Shown: piece by piece, positions 45,028 to 54,773 of the stretch
Layout: each line of letters opens with the position of its first letter
Numbering within the stretch: position 1 is the stretch's first letter
Assembly: GCA_947184155.2 (NCBI GenBank)
Contig: CAMXCT020000257.1
Location: 124,001 to 188,000 of the forward strand
Direction of reading: 5' to 3'
Origin: Cladocopium goreaui
Taxonomy: Eukaryota; Sar; Dinophyceae; Suessiales; Symbiodiniaceae
DNA length: 64,000 bases
Translations under genes and position numbers: made by a program
The notes under the pieces: model-generated
What the model was told of the DNA's origin: nothing
The model's database searches: none
Seen by the model: only the letters and a program-made list of their open reading frames with translations

Positions 45028-47118
45028 ATGTTTCCTGGTCGTTGGCCAAACTTTTCGGAGAACATGTGGAACTGTGGCTGGTCAGCGCCTGCCTTTACCT
45101 CACCTCAACCTGCTGCACAATTTGGTCAATTTTGTGGAGGTGATCTGATGAACCAACAGTCTCAAGCTCAGTCACAAGCTCAGACCCAAGCTCAGTTGGC
45201 TCAGTTAAGGGACCAAAATGCATTGCTGCATCAACAGTTGAACTCCCAAGCTCAGACCCATATTCAGCAACTCCAGCAGCTTCTTCCATTCCATCAGACC
45301 TCTCAACCAACCGCATCGCATCAGACTCCTTCATCAGTACCTGAGCCACCAACGGCGCCAACAGTCCAGACTCCTCCTGCTTCAACTCCAGTTCATCCCG
45401 CTCCACAAGAGCCACATCCCACTTTCAATCCAGAAGAGATGATGCAACAGATGCGCAATACAGTGGAATCCGGCATGCAGGCGTTTATGGAAATGACCAA
45501 AGAAAGGTCAAAGAGTCCTCATGCACGTGGGGTACACCCACCACCAGCGACTCCAGCTGCAGAGCCTCTACCCGTGACCCCATTGCCACCACTTCCACGG
45601 CTTCATCGCCGTTCCAGGTCACGGTCTCAACATTTTCCGTCTCAGATGGACAAACGTCCCATTTCGATCCCGAGAAGTCCAAGACGTCACCGACGGGATA
45701 GCCGTTCCCGCCAACATCGTCGACGCTCCCGTTCAAGGGATGACTCCATGTCTCCGGGCCGTCCCCGGTCAGTCACTCTTCGTTCCAACTCTCCACGTCA
45801 CCGGGAAGACCTACATCAACGTGAGGAACTTCGACGCCGTGATGAGTATACTTCTCCATCCACTACACAACAACCTCCATCTTGGCATGACCATCACTAC
45901 GAACCACCTTCAATTTCCGACAAGTCGGACTACCAAGACTATTCTTCATACCCTGACTACGGCTCCACCAAAAAGTGGAAGTCTTGGCAGTATTGGAAGG
46001 ACCAATCCAAGTCTCAATACTACACCCATCCTTCCGGATGGATTGATTACTCCAAGCCACATTACAAACATCAATCTTATGATGAACAACCTTCCAAGTA
46101 TCCTTCAAAGCCTCTGACGGCATACTCACTGGATAAGCATTCCCACAGCCAGGGCAACGATCCCAATCGCTCTGGCTCAGCCCAATCCAGAGCTTCCACT
46201 CTTCCACCTGGTCATATGGCCATCAACCTTCAAGAAGGTTCCAGAGAGGAATGGGCTCGCCAAGTCAAACATGCTCTCACCCATTCAGGGCGGATGAGAG
46301 CAGCAAGTGAACTTGACGCAAAAGAGCTTCCTCAACCATCCACGAGTATTGTTCAAGAGCACTTCGATGACGCAATGGACGAGTTGACCAACGTGGATGT
46401 GCGAATTCCTCCAGACATTGGCAGAAAAGCCATACATTTATTGTCAAGTACAGGCCTCCTGACGGATTTTGACTTTTCCGCATGCTATGTTCGAGAACTT
46501 CCACAAACAGGTATGCTAGCCTTAGTCATGCCGCTGCCAGAAATGAGCCGATTTCAAATGCCCCCACCTTTTGGCGGCCAAACTCTCGTCACACATGCAC
46601 TTGGCCATGGTACGACCCTCAGTACCGCACAGCTGATCCTTATGGAGGGCAAGATCCGACCAGCAAACTGGTCTTACCACAAAAATCCACAGAAATGCGA
46701 CATGCCCACCTTTGGAGCATTCTATATAGGCCGACAGATTGCCAATGCCGACAAGAACTTCCCATCATGGGCAGAACAGGAATTACTTGATTCCATGGAG
46801 AAGAAAGGCAAAGGCCAGCAAGCAATCACCATTGGGGCGATCTATAGAGGCTCAATGGAACATCTTGCACTTCGCGGTGGAGGGAACGAGAAATGTCAGC
46901 TCAATGTAGCTAAAAAGGGGATCGTCACCACTCCGGAGAAGTACACGATTGCTCATAGCAACCACGTGGGGCTGAAGTTCATCGCGATCAAATGGTCAGA
47001 CCTCAAGGATGACGACCCACTGGCCCGGCGCCCTATCGAACTTAAGGACACAGATTCTGAGGACAATGTCAACTACCGTCCCAACGAGGAACGGCATGCA
47101 GCCAAACGCAAACGTTGA
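45028..47118 (+). CDS. ORF1: Gln/Pro/RS-rich protein with ART-like C-terminal domain
   Basis: 696 residues from ATG 45,028. The N-terminus is Gln-rich (QSQAQSQAQTQAQLAQLRDQ), then Pro-rich, then RS-like (RRHRRDSRSRQHRRRSRSRD), then Tyr/Ser-rich. The C-terminal domain (from about residue 410) contains THALGHGTTLSTAQLILMEG, KIRPANW and, 13 residues later, CDMPTFGAFYIGRQIAN. His-Gly-Thr followed by I-L-x-x-G-x-[IL]-R-P and then G-x-F-Y is the opening of the ADP-ribosyltransferase fold. A catalytic Glu cannot be assigned by eye. The tail is acidic then basic (ERHAAKRKR), a possible nuclear signal. Confidence 0.7.
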   Translation: MFPGRWPNFSENMWNCGWSAPAFTSPQPAAQFGQFCGGDLMNQQSQAQSQAQTQAQLAQLRDQNALLHQQLNSQAQTHIQQLQQLLPFHQTSQPTASHQTPSSVPEPPTAPTVQTPPASTPVHPAPQEPHPTFNPEEMMQQMRNTVESGMQAFMEMTKERSKSPHARGVHPPPATPAAEPLPVTPLPPLPRLHRRSRSRSQHFPSQMDKRPISIPRSPRRHRRDSRSRQHRRRSRSRDDSMSPGRPRSVTLRSNSPRHREDLHQREELRRRDEYTSPSTTQQPPSWHDHHYEPPSISDKSDYQDYSSYPDYGSTKKWKSWQYWKDQSKSQYYTHPSGWIDYSKPHYKHQSYDEQPSKYPSKPLTAYSLDKHSHSQGNDPNRSGSAQSRASTLPPGHMAINLQEGSREEWARQVKHALTHSGRMRAASELDAKELPQPSTSIVQEHFDDAMDELTNVDVRIPPDIGRKAIHLLSSTGLLTDFDFSACYVRELPQTGMLALVMPLPEMSRFQMPPPFGGQTLVTHALGHGTTLSTAQLILMEGKIRPANWSYHKNPQKCDMPTFGAFYIGRQIANADKNFPSWAEQELLDSMEKKGKGQQAITIGAIYRGSMEHLALRGGGNEKCQLNVAKKGIVTTPEKYTIAHSNHVGLKFIAIKWSDLKDDDPLARRPIELKDTDSEDNVNYRPNEERHAAKRKR

Positions 47119-47442
47119 GCATTTAAGATAGCTTTCTCTGATCGTGTATCATTAGCTTTCTTGTCCTAAACAGGATCATGACTTCTTTTCTAGGGATTTC
47201 CTGGACACACGCATTGGCAAAATGCGACTGCTGACTCACCAGTCTGAGTGCTTTCCACTCTTATGCACTTTTTGTTCATTTTGAGCTTGCTGATTTTGTT
47301 TATTGTCCTTGACGCACTTACCAACATTGTTTGACAGGGTCCTGTAACGACAATGTGATGTTCCATTTCCTTTCATCCTCTCAATCGATGTAACCACCGC
47401 AGCTTTTTTGATCTATCAGTACTGTGAACAGCCCACGACACT
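47119..47442 (+). promoter_or_regulatory. ORF1-ORF2 spacer, element 2
   Basis: 324 bases without an ORF. It ends in a long pyrimidine-rich run and CCACCGCAG (about 47,394-47,402), then 40 bases to the ORF2 ATG, as expected of a trans-splice acceptor and a short 5' UTR. Confidence 0.5.
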
Positions 47443-48885
47443 ATGGCAGAGTCTGATCGATCCCGCTCACCAGCACCTGGTCGAAATCGAGCTGAACCTG
47501 AGCCTTCTCAACATCCTGTACGACAAGCTCTTCCGTTCTTTCCTCGATGGTGTGGTCCTATGCAATCAGCGATTTGGCACTCTCAACAGATGCTGCGAGC
47601 TCAGTCCAGACCTCAGTTCCAACCTCAGCTCAATATGCACCAGTCGGGACCTTATATGATGATTCCACCAACAAATCCATCAGCTTCGACGCAGACATGG
47701 ACAAATCCAAGACTTCCAACTACCCATCCAAGATTTCCACCTGCACCTCCTTCGTCCCCACCACCAACACTTGCATATCCACGTCAATCCAGCTCAGCCA
47801 CTCCGCCATGTTCACCTACGATTCCATGTGCCCCAACTCAACTGGCTTCGCCCAGTACTCCATCAATCCCGTCGTCACAACCTCGTCGCTCTGGCACTCC
47901 ATTCTCCAAGTCCCCAGGAGGACAGACTACTATGGATGAAAGTCGTACATATGGTTTCGATCTCAACCCCCACTGGCAAGATGACCAAGACCATTACGAC
48001 AATCAAAAGATCAACGGCTTGACCTTTCCTCGGAGTATTCGACCCTCAGCTTTTACACAAAAGCTGGACATCGAGGGATGCGATCCTTTGAAGCTACCGG
48101 TTGCGGCCTTACTATATCAGCAGGCCAACAACTTTTGGCTTCGGAAGCTGGCTCATGGGCGTGAACTGTACCTGATTCCGACAGGGGACATTGCAGCTGT
48201 GGTATTTATGACGGAGCTATTGACTCAGCTTCGGAACAAAGGGGTGGACCTTGACAAAGTGTCATCCTGCAAAGCCAGACAGGATGGGAAGCTACTGGAC
48301 AAGACCAACAACACCAAGTATGCTGCCCAACAGATCGCAGACTTGATCCACACTTGGGTTCCCACCCGAACGGCAGACCCTGACACTCAACATGAACTGA
48401 CTCAACTCCGGAGTCAACTTGCCCAATTGCGTCAACAACTAGGGGATACCCCAGGCGACTCCTCTACTCCGGGCACTTCTGGCCCTTCAGCATCCAATCC
48501 TGCTGCCACACCCATCCATGCTGCTCTTCTTCGAAGCTCCCCACAATCAGCTCCTCCTGCACCACCGAGCTTCGATCCTTCATCCCTCCTGGTCGGCACC
48601 ACCAGTGTCAATCCGTGGCTCACTCAAAACATGCCAACCACTCTGGCAGTCAGAGCTTTCAACAAATGGTTGAAAGAACTCCCACTCTCCGATGCCAAAC
48701 GCAAAGTGCTCACCGACAACATTACCAAGACGGAAGAATGGTGGGCAAAGCAACCAGCTGAAGCTCTTGACACTGTGGAACGAGTGGCAGTCATGATGGG
48801 CATCCCAGTCCATCTTATGGGCAAAAACTACGATGTGCTGAACCTTCTCCGGGCTATGACAGCGGGCATCAGCCTCACCAACTGA
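47443..48885 (+). CDS. ORF2: Gag-like protein with coiled coil
   Basis: 480 residues from ATG 47,443 (MAESDRSRSPAPGRNRAE). The conserved domain (QKINGLTFPRSIR, DIEGCDPLKLPVA, LRKLAHGRELYLIP, KGVDLDKVSSCKAR) aligns along its length with ORF2 of the first element. A coiled coil (HELTQLRSQLAQLRQQLG) and a C-terminal domain (FNKWLKELPLSDAKRKVLTD, EEWWAKQPAEALDTVERV) follow. It ends TGA CTA GC and is in frame with ORF3 12 bases on. Probable structural or RNA-binding protein. Confidence 0.7.
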   Translation: MAESDRSRSPAPGRNRAEPEPSQHPVRQALPFFPRWCGPMQSAIWHSQQMLRAQSRPQFQPQLNMHQSGPYMMIPPTNPSASTQTWTNPRLPTTHPRFPPAPPSSPPPTLAYPRQSSSATPPCSPTIPCAPTQLASPSTPSIPSSQPRRSGTPFSKSPGGQTTMDESRTYGFDLNPHWQDDQDHYDNQKINGLTFPRSIRPSAFTQKLDIEGCDPLKLPVAALLYQQANNFWLRKLAHGRELYLIPTGDIAAVVFMTELLTQLRNKGVDLDKVSSCKARQDGKLLDKTNNTKYAAQQIADLIHTWVPTRTADPDTQHELTQLRSQLAQLRQQLGDTPGDSSTPGTSGPSASNPAATPIHAALLRSSPQSAPPAPPSFDPSSLLVGTTSVNPWLTQNMPTTLAVRAFNKWLKELPLSDAKRKVLTDNITKTEEWWAKQPAEALDTVERVAVMMGIPVHLMGKNYDVLNLLRAMTAGISLTN

Positions 48886-48889
48886 CTAG
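48883..48889 (+). promoter_or_regulatory. Candidate stop-readthrough site TGA CTA G (element 2)
   Basis: The codons after the stop (CTA GCT CCG CTC ATG CGT) stay open into ORF3. The flanking codons differ from element 1 but TGACTAGC is identical. Confidence 0.65.
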
Positions 48890-48897
48890 CTCCGCTC

Positions 48898-51819
48898 ATG
48901 CGTCGAAAACTCAAGCACAAAGTGCTTCAATCCCATTTGCAAATTCTCCATTCGATGATTCTCATCCTTTACATTTTGACTCCCTTCACCATGACTTACA
49001 GCGTCCATTTGTTCCACGGATTCCGCATCAGCCAAACTCGAATGATGCTCCTGACAATCCTTCATGGTCATCGACACAATACCAAGCTGAAGTCAATTTT
49101 GGAAGGGTGTGCAGACCTTCAACACCTGTGGGGCTCCACACTTCATTCTCACAACCTTTTTTCCAGACAATTTTTCCAGCCTCAGAGCGTCTATATTCGT
49201 TTCACTCATATCAAATCCATGCAACCCAAATTCTACGTGGGCTCTGCAATGCATCATATCATGGACAGAGAGTACAGCCGCTCCAGGAAATACCTTCAAC
49301 TCACCAATGAGAGACTTGTGCAAGCTGAACTGGCACTTCGTTATTGGCAAGAACATGACAATCTGTATATTTGGGCACCTATTCCCATCTATACAAACAG
49401 AAGCGACTACCGCAGCCTCGAAATGGCACTGATTCAGGAATGGCAACCTCGCTTGAATTATCCTTTTATTTGCCAATTCTTCCATCCAAAGAAGGGTCTT
49501 CTCAAAAAAACCCTTCTTAACACAAACGCTCAATTTGGCCTTGCGACTCTTTGGCGGCGTGCCAAACACAAGTTCACTCCACAACTTGTCCGCCAAGTTT
49601 TTGACTTCCTCCAGATTCCAAAACCGTCTGGAACTCTGGACAATCATTCACGCCTTAGGTTCCAATACCAAGGCACGATTCGAGCAAACAAAGATGCTCA
49701 GATCCAATGATGGTGGACTGACCTTTTGCTACGCTCTTCGACGACTGGCCAACAACACCCAGGAGCCATTCCGCACCCTATCCTTGAACGCCATCGATGC
49801 TTCGATCCAATGGTGGCGTGGCAAACCAGCACCCAAAGCAACAGCTCTACGTGCCCCATGGTGCCTCGCTCCAGACCTTCAGCAAACACTAAAGAAGTTC
49901 TTGCGACAATGGCATGTCAAAATGTTGGCTCACCAAGTACCATGCCATCTTCCATCCTTCAAGACTGTCTTCATCAAACATGCGGCAGTTTTGGACATAC
50001 TATGCAATCACAAACAGGCCGTTGACGATTGGTCGACTACCATCCCTGCCACATGTTGTTGCAAATCCTGGTCCCGCTATAAGAATGCAACACTCAATCC
50101 ATCAGACTCTCACTGGGTCCTGTCCGGCTCTCTTCTTCACTCCCATCTCCAACCAGACCTGCTGTCATCGCGGAAGGCTCTTTGGCAAACAAAGTCTTCC
50201 CTTCCAAGAAGGAGTTTCAAAACCAATTGCGTCTTGGATTACGAAATTGGACCAAACGCAATGGTCTTCCTTCCATGCCCCAATCCGATATCACTGATCT
50301 CTGTCAGCAGCTATGGCACAAACACACTTCCCAGATCACCAATCACATCACAAAGCAATCGATTGGACGACTACAAGAAACCTTTGAAGGTGCCATTTTC
50401 CACTGTGAGGACAAACAAGCCTCTTCTCTTCGCATATTCTGCCCATGTATTTATTACGAGGCGATCGACAAAACATTCCAAGACCCTTCCATCTTTGAAT
50501 CCCTGCCAAATGAACCATCCTCGATCGTGACCTCCTTGGTTGAAACCCTACACCGCCAACATGGACGGGCATATCCTTGGGCAGTCGGATCGGGTCGTCA
50601 ACTCCCATCTGGATATATCCTGGCAAAACGAAAGAAAGACTTCCACAGTGGACGACCCATTATCTCCTTTGTCGATTCCCCATTCCGACCAATGCTCAAC
50701 ATCCTTGCCAGACTCATTTTCCAGCTCATCCCCACGGCGTGCCCAAATCACTTCGCTACTGGAGATGTGTACACTTTGCTCTCGATATTGAGATCGGCAC
50801 CTGTTGATGCCGACTTGATTCTGGTCAACCAAGACTTGGCAGGTTTCTTCACCAGTATTGATCAAGACCGATTCCTTCGCTCCTGGTTCATGCTCCTGGA
50901 CTTTCTCCGACCAAAAATGAATGTAGACGATGAGGAGGTCTTTTCCGTTTACCCTGGAAAGTCCAACAATCCAGGTGACATCATCAAAGGCCGTACATTT
51001 CGTCGCCTCAATGTCACTCGGAAGATTGTCATCGGCGATGTACCAGACTTGATCAAATCAGCCTTGCACATGCAGACCTTCACATTGGGAAAACGGTGTA
51101 TCCGTCAAGGCCGGGGCAGCCCCATGGGCAGTCCTCTGTCGCCTGCCCTATGCCTCATGGTCGTCTCCATCAGTGAACAGGTTTGGCACAACACCTTCCG
51201 TCAACTTCTCTCCAATCATCATCTCTTCATCCAACATGTTCGCTACGTTGACAATCGCCTCATCTTCGGTGACAAACGTCTTACCTCATTTGTTCCATAT
51301 GAGGTTCTCCTGGATGATGGCTTCTATGGAAAACCGATTGTCCTCGAAAGTGAACCAGATCAAGAATTCCTCGGCTTCATGGTTGAAACAAAGCCGCTGG
51401 AACTGATTTATCAGGGACCAACACAGGTGTCACAAGTTCTCTCACCGTTCTCAGCTTCACCTCCTTCGGTTCTTCTCAGCGGCTTTCGGTCGCGTTGTCA
51501 TATTGTCATCAAGGGTGCTTTTCCATCCCTACGTGTCCAGCAAGGTTTAGCACAGCTAATTCGATTGTACTCACGAGCTGGTTTTCCCAACGAGGAACTT
51601 CAATCCATCTCCAATCAACTTTTGATTCAGCATCAGAACTCGAGCACCACCGGAAAAGCTGATCTGCGGCCTTCTCAGGGTTCTCGTTCTTGGTTGGTTG
51701 GTTTTGTTTTCGCTTGTGTTTCTGGTCTTCTTTTTCTCGTGTTTGTCGTTGTCTTTTCGTTCTCTCCCTCAGCTTTTTCGGCTCAAACTCCGCTCTCCTC
51801 TTGTTTCCTCCTTGTTTGA
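48898..51819 (+). pseudogene. ORF3: GIY-YIG endonuclease-reverse transcriptase, two frameshifts
   Basis: GIY-YIG part: VYIRFTHIKSMQPKFYVGSA, DREYSRSRKY, SLEMALIQEWQPRLN. Comparison with the first element shows a frame change at about 49,600-49,615 and a change back at about 50,140-50,180, so the linker with its CCC (CxC-type) motif lies out of frame. RT part (frame restored): AKRKKDFHSGRPIISF, DLAGFFTSIDQDRF, GSPMGSPLSPALC, HVRYVDNRLIF, DQEFLGF. YVDN is again found. The last 50 residues (WLVGFVFACVSGLLFLVFVV) are a read-through of the pyrimidine tract that precedes ORF4. Introns or sequencing indels are alternatives to real frameshifts. Confidence 0.8.
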
Positions 51820-51825
51820 ACGCTC

Positions 51826-52806
51826 ATGGATCACGCTCAAGGGCGGGCGTTCCACCACCATTTGGCCAGAGCAATTATGCATCTCAATTATCTGGCAGGG
51901 CTCCTACCTTTCTTCGAGCCCTCCATTGAATATGATGAAGGGCCGCCTCCGGCCAATCTCCGTTTGGATCATCCCACCACCAGAGGTCTACACACTTTTG
52001 TGCCTCGACCAACATCGGAAGGTCCCCCGACCTTGGTATCACATGGAGGTATTCCTTCCCACATGGTCGTGAATCCAGAACCATACCTTCGACCGGCTGC
52101 AACAAGTTCGCCACCTGTCAATGCCTCCATGCTTGCCACGAATACTTCTCGTCATGCCACTCTCATGACGGACCCTGGACCTACTCCGATCCCAGCGTCC
52201 ACAACAACGATTACCTTCCCTACAGCGCCAACACGCACTACCACTCCTGTTCCAATACGCTCAAAGCAAAGGGCAGGTCCTCTGGTTGATCCACAACCAA
52301 AAAAGAAGCAGAAAGGGGAGTCCATTCCTGAACCCAGACTCGCCCACCATCCCGATGCCGATCATTCGACATCGCTACCAGTCATATCAGACACCCGCTC
52401 AGGCGACATGAATTCTGATGACTCCGATGGTGAGGTTGTATCCAGAGAGGACGGCACTTACACACATGCTGCAAAGGCAAGACCCAAAACACCTCCTCCT
52501 ACATTGACTCCCAATCCAACAGCTCCGCCGTCCCCACATATGCATATCCTTCATGCCACTACTGTCGCTACACCACCTAATCCGCTCCTTGATCAAGCTC
52601 GTCCTTGGACCCATGCCGATGATCAAGAATTGATCGGCATGAAAAAGGACACAAAGTCCAGACCCTCGTGGAGAACAATCGGAGCAAGACTCCATCGAGA
52701 TCATCAGCTCTGCAAGATCCGCTGGGGACTTTTGAAACAAACATCCGAAGTGGCTGACCCACCGGGTCCGATCAACGCACCTCACGAACCTGAGGGTGAT
52801 GACTGA
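51826..52806 (+). CDS. ORF4: Myb/SANT-like protein
   Basis: 326 residues from ATG 51,826, six bases after the ORF3 stop; TCTCCCTCAG lies 55 bases upstream inside the end of ORF3. The N-terminal helix (HHLARAIMHLNYLAGLLPFF) matches ORF4 of the first element in position. A Pro/Thr-rich middle and KKKQKGES lead to the C-terminal RPWTHADDQELIGMKKDTKS and RPSWRTIGARLHRDHQLCKI. W-T-x-x-D-D-x-x-L and W-x-x-I fit a Myb/SANT repeat; the third aromatic is W in IRWGLLK. Probably binds DNA or histones. Confidence 0.7.
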   Translation: MDHAQGRAFHHHLARAIMHLNYLAGLLPFFEPSIEYDEGPPPANLRLDHPTTRGLHTFVPRPTSEGPPTLVSHGGIPSHMVVNPEPYLRPAATSSPPVNASMLATNTSRHATLMTDPGPTPIPASTTTITFPTAPTRTTTPVPIRSKQRAGPLVDPQPKKKQKGESIPEPRLAHHPDADHSTSLPVISDTRSGDMNSDDSDGEVVSREDGTYTHAAKARPKTPPPTLTPNPTAPPSPHMHILHATTVATPPNPLLDQARPWTHADDQELIGMKKDTKSRPSWRTIGARLHRDHQLCKIRWGLLKQTSEVADPPGPINAPHEPEGDD

Positions 52807-52985
52807 CTTTAGCATCAATTCCTGCGATGTCAAAAAAGACGCTATTGCTGCCTTTTGTTGCTGGGTTTTGCTTAGGGTTTCCCTTCCTTTTGCTTTTCTC
52901 CTTGTTTTTTAGTTCTTCCTTTGGTCTGTAGTTCTTTTGCCTGGGATGAATGCTCTTCCTTAGTATCTGTTCACCCACAGCAAGT

Positions 52986-53600
52986 ATGGCTCATTCATAT
53001 CATCGTCAACGAACAGCTCCTGACCGCTCCCGTTCTCGGGACGACAATATGTGGCAGAACCGTGGCACTCAGCAACATGATTGGCAACGAAATCCTCGAC
53101 CTGAAGAACCACCTCCTGCCCCTCAAGTCTGAAAAGTCTTGGTCATCGTTGACATTGAACAAGTCCGCCCGCTTATGAACAAAACCCATGATGACTCGAT
53201 GGCCGCTACAACATGTGAGGTTCTCCCTCGCCTCACTCCGGTCGAAGAACGTGCATTGTTCACGTTCAACATCCTGCTCAATACACACCGGTTGGAAACC
53301 TTCCCGGTCTACAACCTGTTGTATTGCATCAGCCAGCACATTTGGTATACGTGGGATCGATTCTTATCTCCTTCGGCCATGGACATCAGATGGCAAGATG
53401 ATACTGGAGATACGTTTGCTCTCCGCAACGAAGAATACCTCGTCACCTATCTGAACGCATACCGCTCTCACTGGACTGAGGGACAAGAACATAATGAGTT
53501 CTTCTCGCATCATATTCATCCCTTTACGTCTCACATTCAACCTTACATCATGCGTTTGAGCTGCCACGAGGCTCTTCCAAACCGCAATATGCTTCCTTAA
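52986..53600 (+). pseudogene. ORF5: protein X with an in-frame TGA
   Basis: ATG 52,986 follows TCACCCACAGCAAGT. MAHSYHRQRTAPDRSRSRDD and PEEPPPAPQV run to a TGA at 53,130-53,132; the same frame continues KVLVIVDIEQVRPL to 53,600. Against ORF7 of the first element (NPPPNRPVLILVDFSPLQAL) the stop falls inside the homologous protein. The body includes YCISQHIWYTWDRFLSPSAM and RWQDDTGDTFALRNEEYL. Either a nonsense mutation, recoding, or translation from ATG 53,175. Confidence 0.6.
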
Positions 53601-53714
53601 GGTTAAAAAGTCTCTTACATGTAAGGACATGGGACTCTCTATCTTGTGTGATTTGCTTCTGCTTCTTGTTGTTTTTACCCGCTACATTCTTTAGTTCTCG
53701 GCTCCAGCTGTACC

Positions 53715-54653
53715 ATGACCAGACGTGATTCCTCATTTGCCGGTCTCACGCATCCTTCCTCATCCATGAATAAGTCACGTCGTGTTTCATGGAGATCCCG
53801 CAGTCATGGCCAATCCAGTAGCACTGCTGCTCCTTCGGATCGAATGCAGCCACCCCGTGGCGACAATGATCCCCAAGCTGGAAGTTTCCTCTCACCCAAT
53901 GCATCAGGCGAGTACACAACCAACTATGGGTACTCTTCGGCAAGTCTTGCCACACCCATACCATTTCCTGCCGATCATCAAGCTCCAATTATACCTACTC
54001 CCACAGAAGAATCATATCCACTCCAGCAAGAGATGGAGGAAGTCCGACGTCAGCTCCATGCATACTATTTCGTGGAAGTCCAATCACCTCCAGAAGATGA
54101 CGATCAACCAAAACTTCGACGACTTATGGTGACGGAAGTGGATCAACGGGGCCGCCACCACAATAGGCAGCCTGAATATTTTTTCAACGGCATCATCGGC
54201 CACGTTCGTGCCGGTCAGAATGGCTGGATTGACTCATGGGATCAATCCTCCCAGCTCGCCAACTACTGGCGACGCTACTTTCAGATTCCCGAGACCTCTC
54301 CATATGGCAACTGGCGTCCCTATCAAGCTGACGGACCAGAAAGCCCTATATCGGCACATGAATCCGTCATGGAAGACACCGACTCTCTCATTGCCAATGC
54401 TGACATCAATCCACCTCCTGTTCAGATTCACCAACTGGCAACATTCTTCTGGAACGTCCTCAACAATGACAGGGAGGCCAACCTGGCCATACTCGAACGT
54501 CTGGAGGATCCTGAAGGAGATCTTTCCCGACACCCAGTTCAGATCTTCTCGGCGGCAGACTTGGCTCATCTTGCTAGTCACTTGGCGGAATCCACGAGGA
54601 CCTTGTCTATCCAAGCACGCCGCATAGAGGCCTTACCTGATGACAGCCTGTGA
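53715..54653 (+). CDS. ORF6: protein Y
   Basis: 312 residues from ATG 53,715, preceded by TTCTTTAG. A Ser/Arg-rich N-terminus (MNKSRRVSWRSRSHGQSSST) leads to the core YYFVEVQSPPEDDDQPKLRR, PEYFFNGIIGHVRAGQNGWI and NYWRRYFQIPETSPY. A helical C-terminal region (HQLATFFWNVLNNDREANLA, DLAHLASHLAESTRTLSIQA) may mediate oligomerisation. Homologous to both Y copies of the first element. Family unknown. Confidence 0.65.
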   Translation: MTRRDSSFAGLTHPSSSMNKSRRVSWRSRSHGQSSSTAAPSDRMQPPRGDNDPQAGSFLSPNASGEYTTNYGYSSASLATPIPFPADHQAPIIPTPTEESYPLQQEMEEVRRQLHAYYFVEVQSPPEDDDQPKLRRLMVTEVDQRGRHHNRQPEYFFNGIIGHVRAGQNGWIDSWDQSSQLANYWRRYFQIPETSPYGNWRPYQADGPESPISAHESVMEDTDSLIANADINPPPVQIHQLATFFWNVLNNDREANLAILERLEDPEGDLSRHPVQIFSAADLAHLASHLAESTRTLSIQARRIEALPDDSL

Positions 54654-54773
54654 GGTTTAGGATTAATTCATTCGATGTTTCTTCCCTGTGTTTTGAAGCC
54701 ATTTCCGCTTCAGGGAACGGATAAGAGCTCTCCAGGTGATGAATGGAAAAACGACCCTGCTGCGGCAGGGTGT

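Noticed and set aside
51660-51819. C-terminal transmembrane domain on the RT of element 2
   Set aside because: The hydrophobic tail is the translated polypyrimidine tract and acceptor before ORF4; element 1 RT has no such tail.
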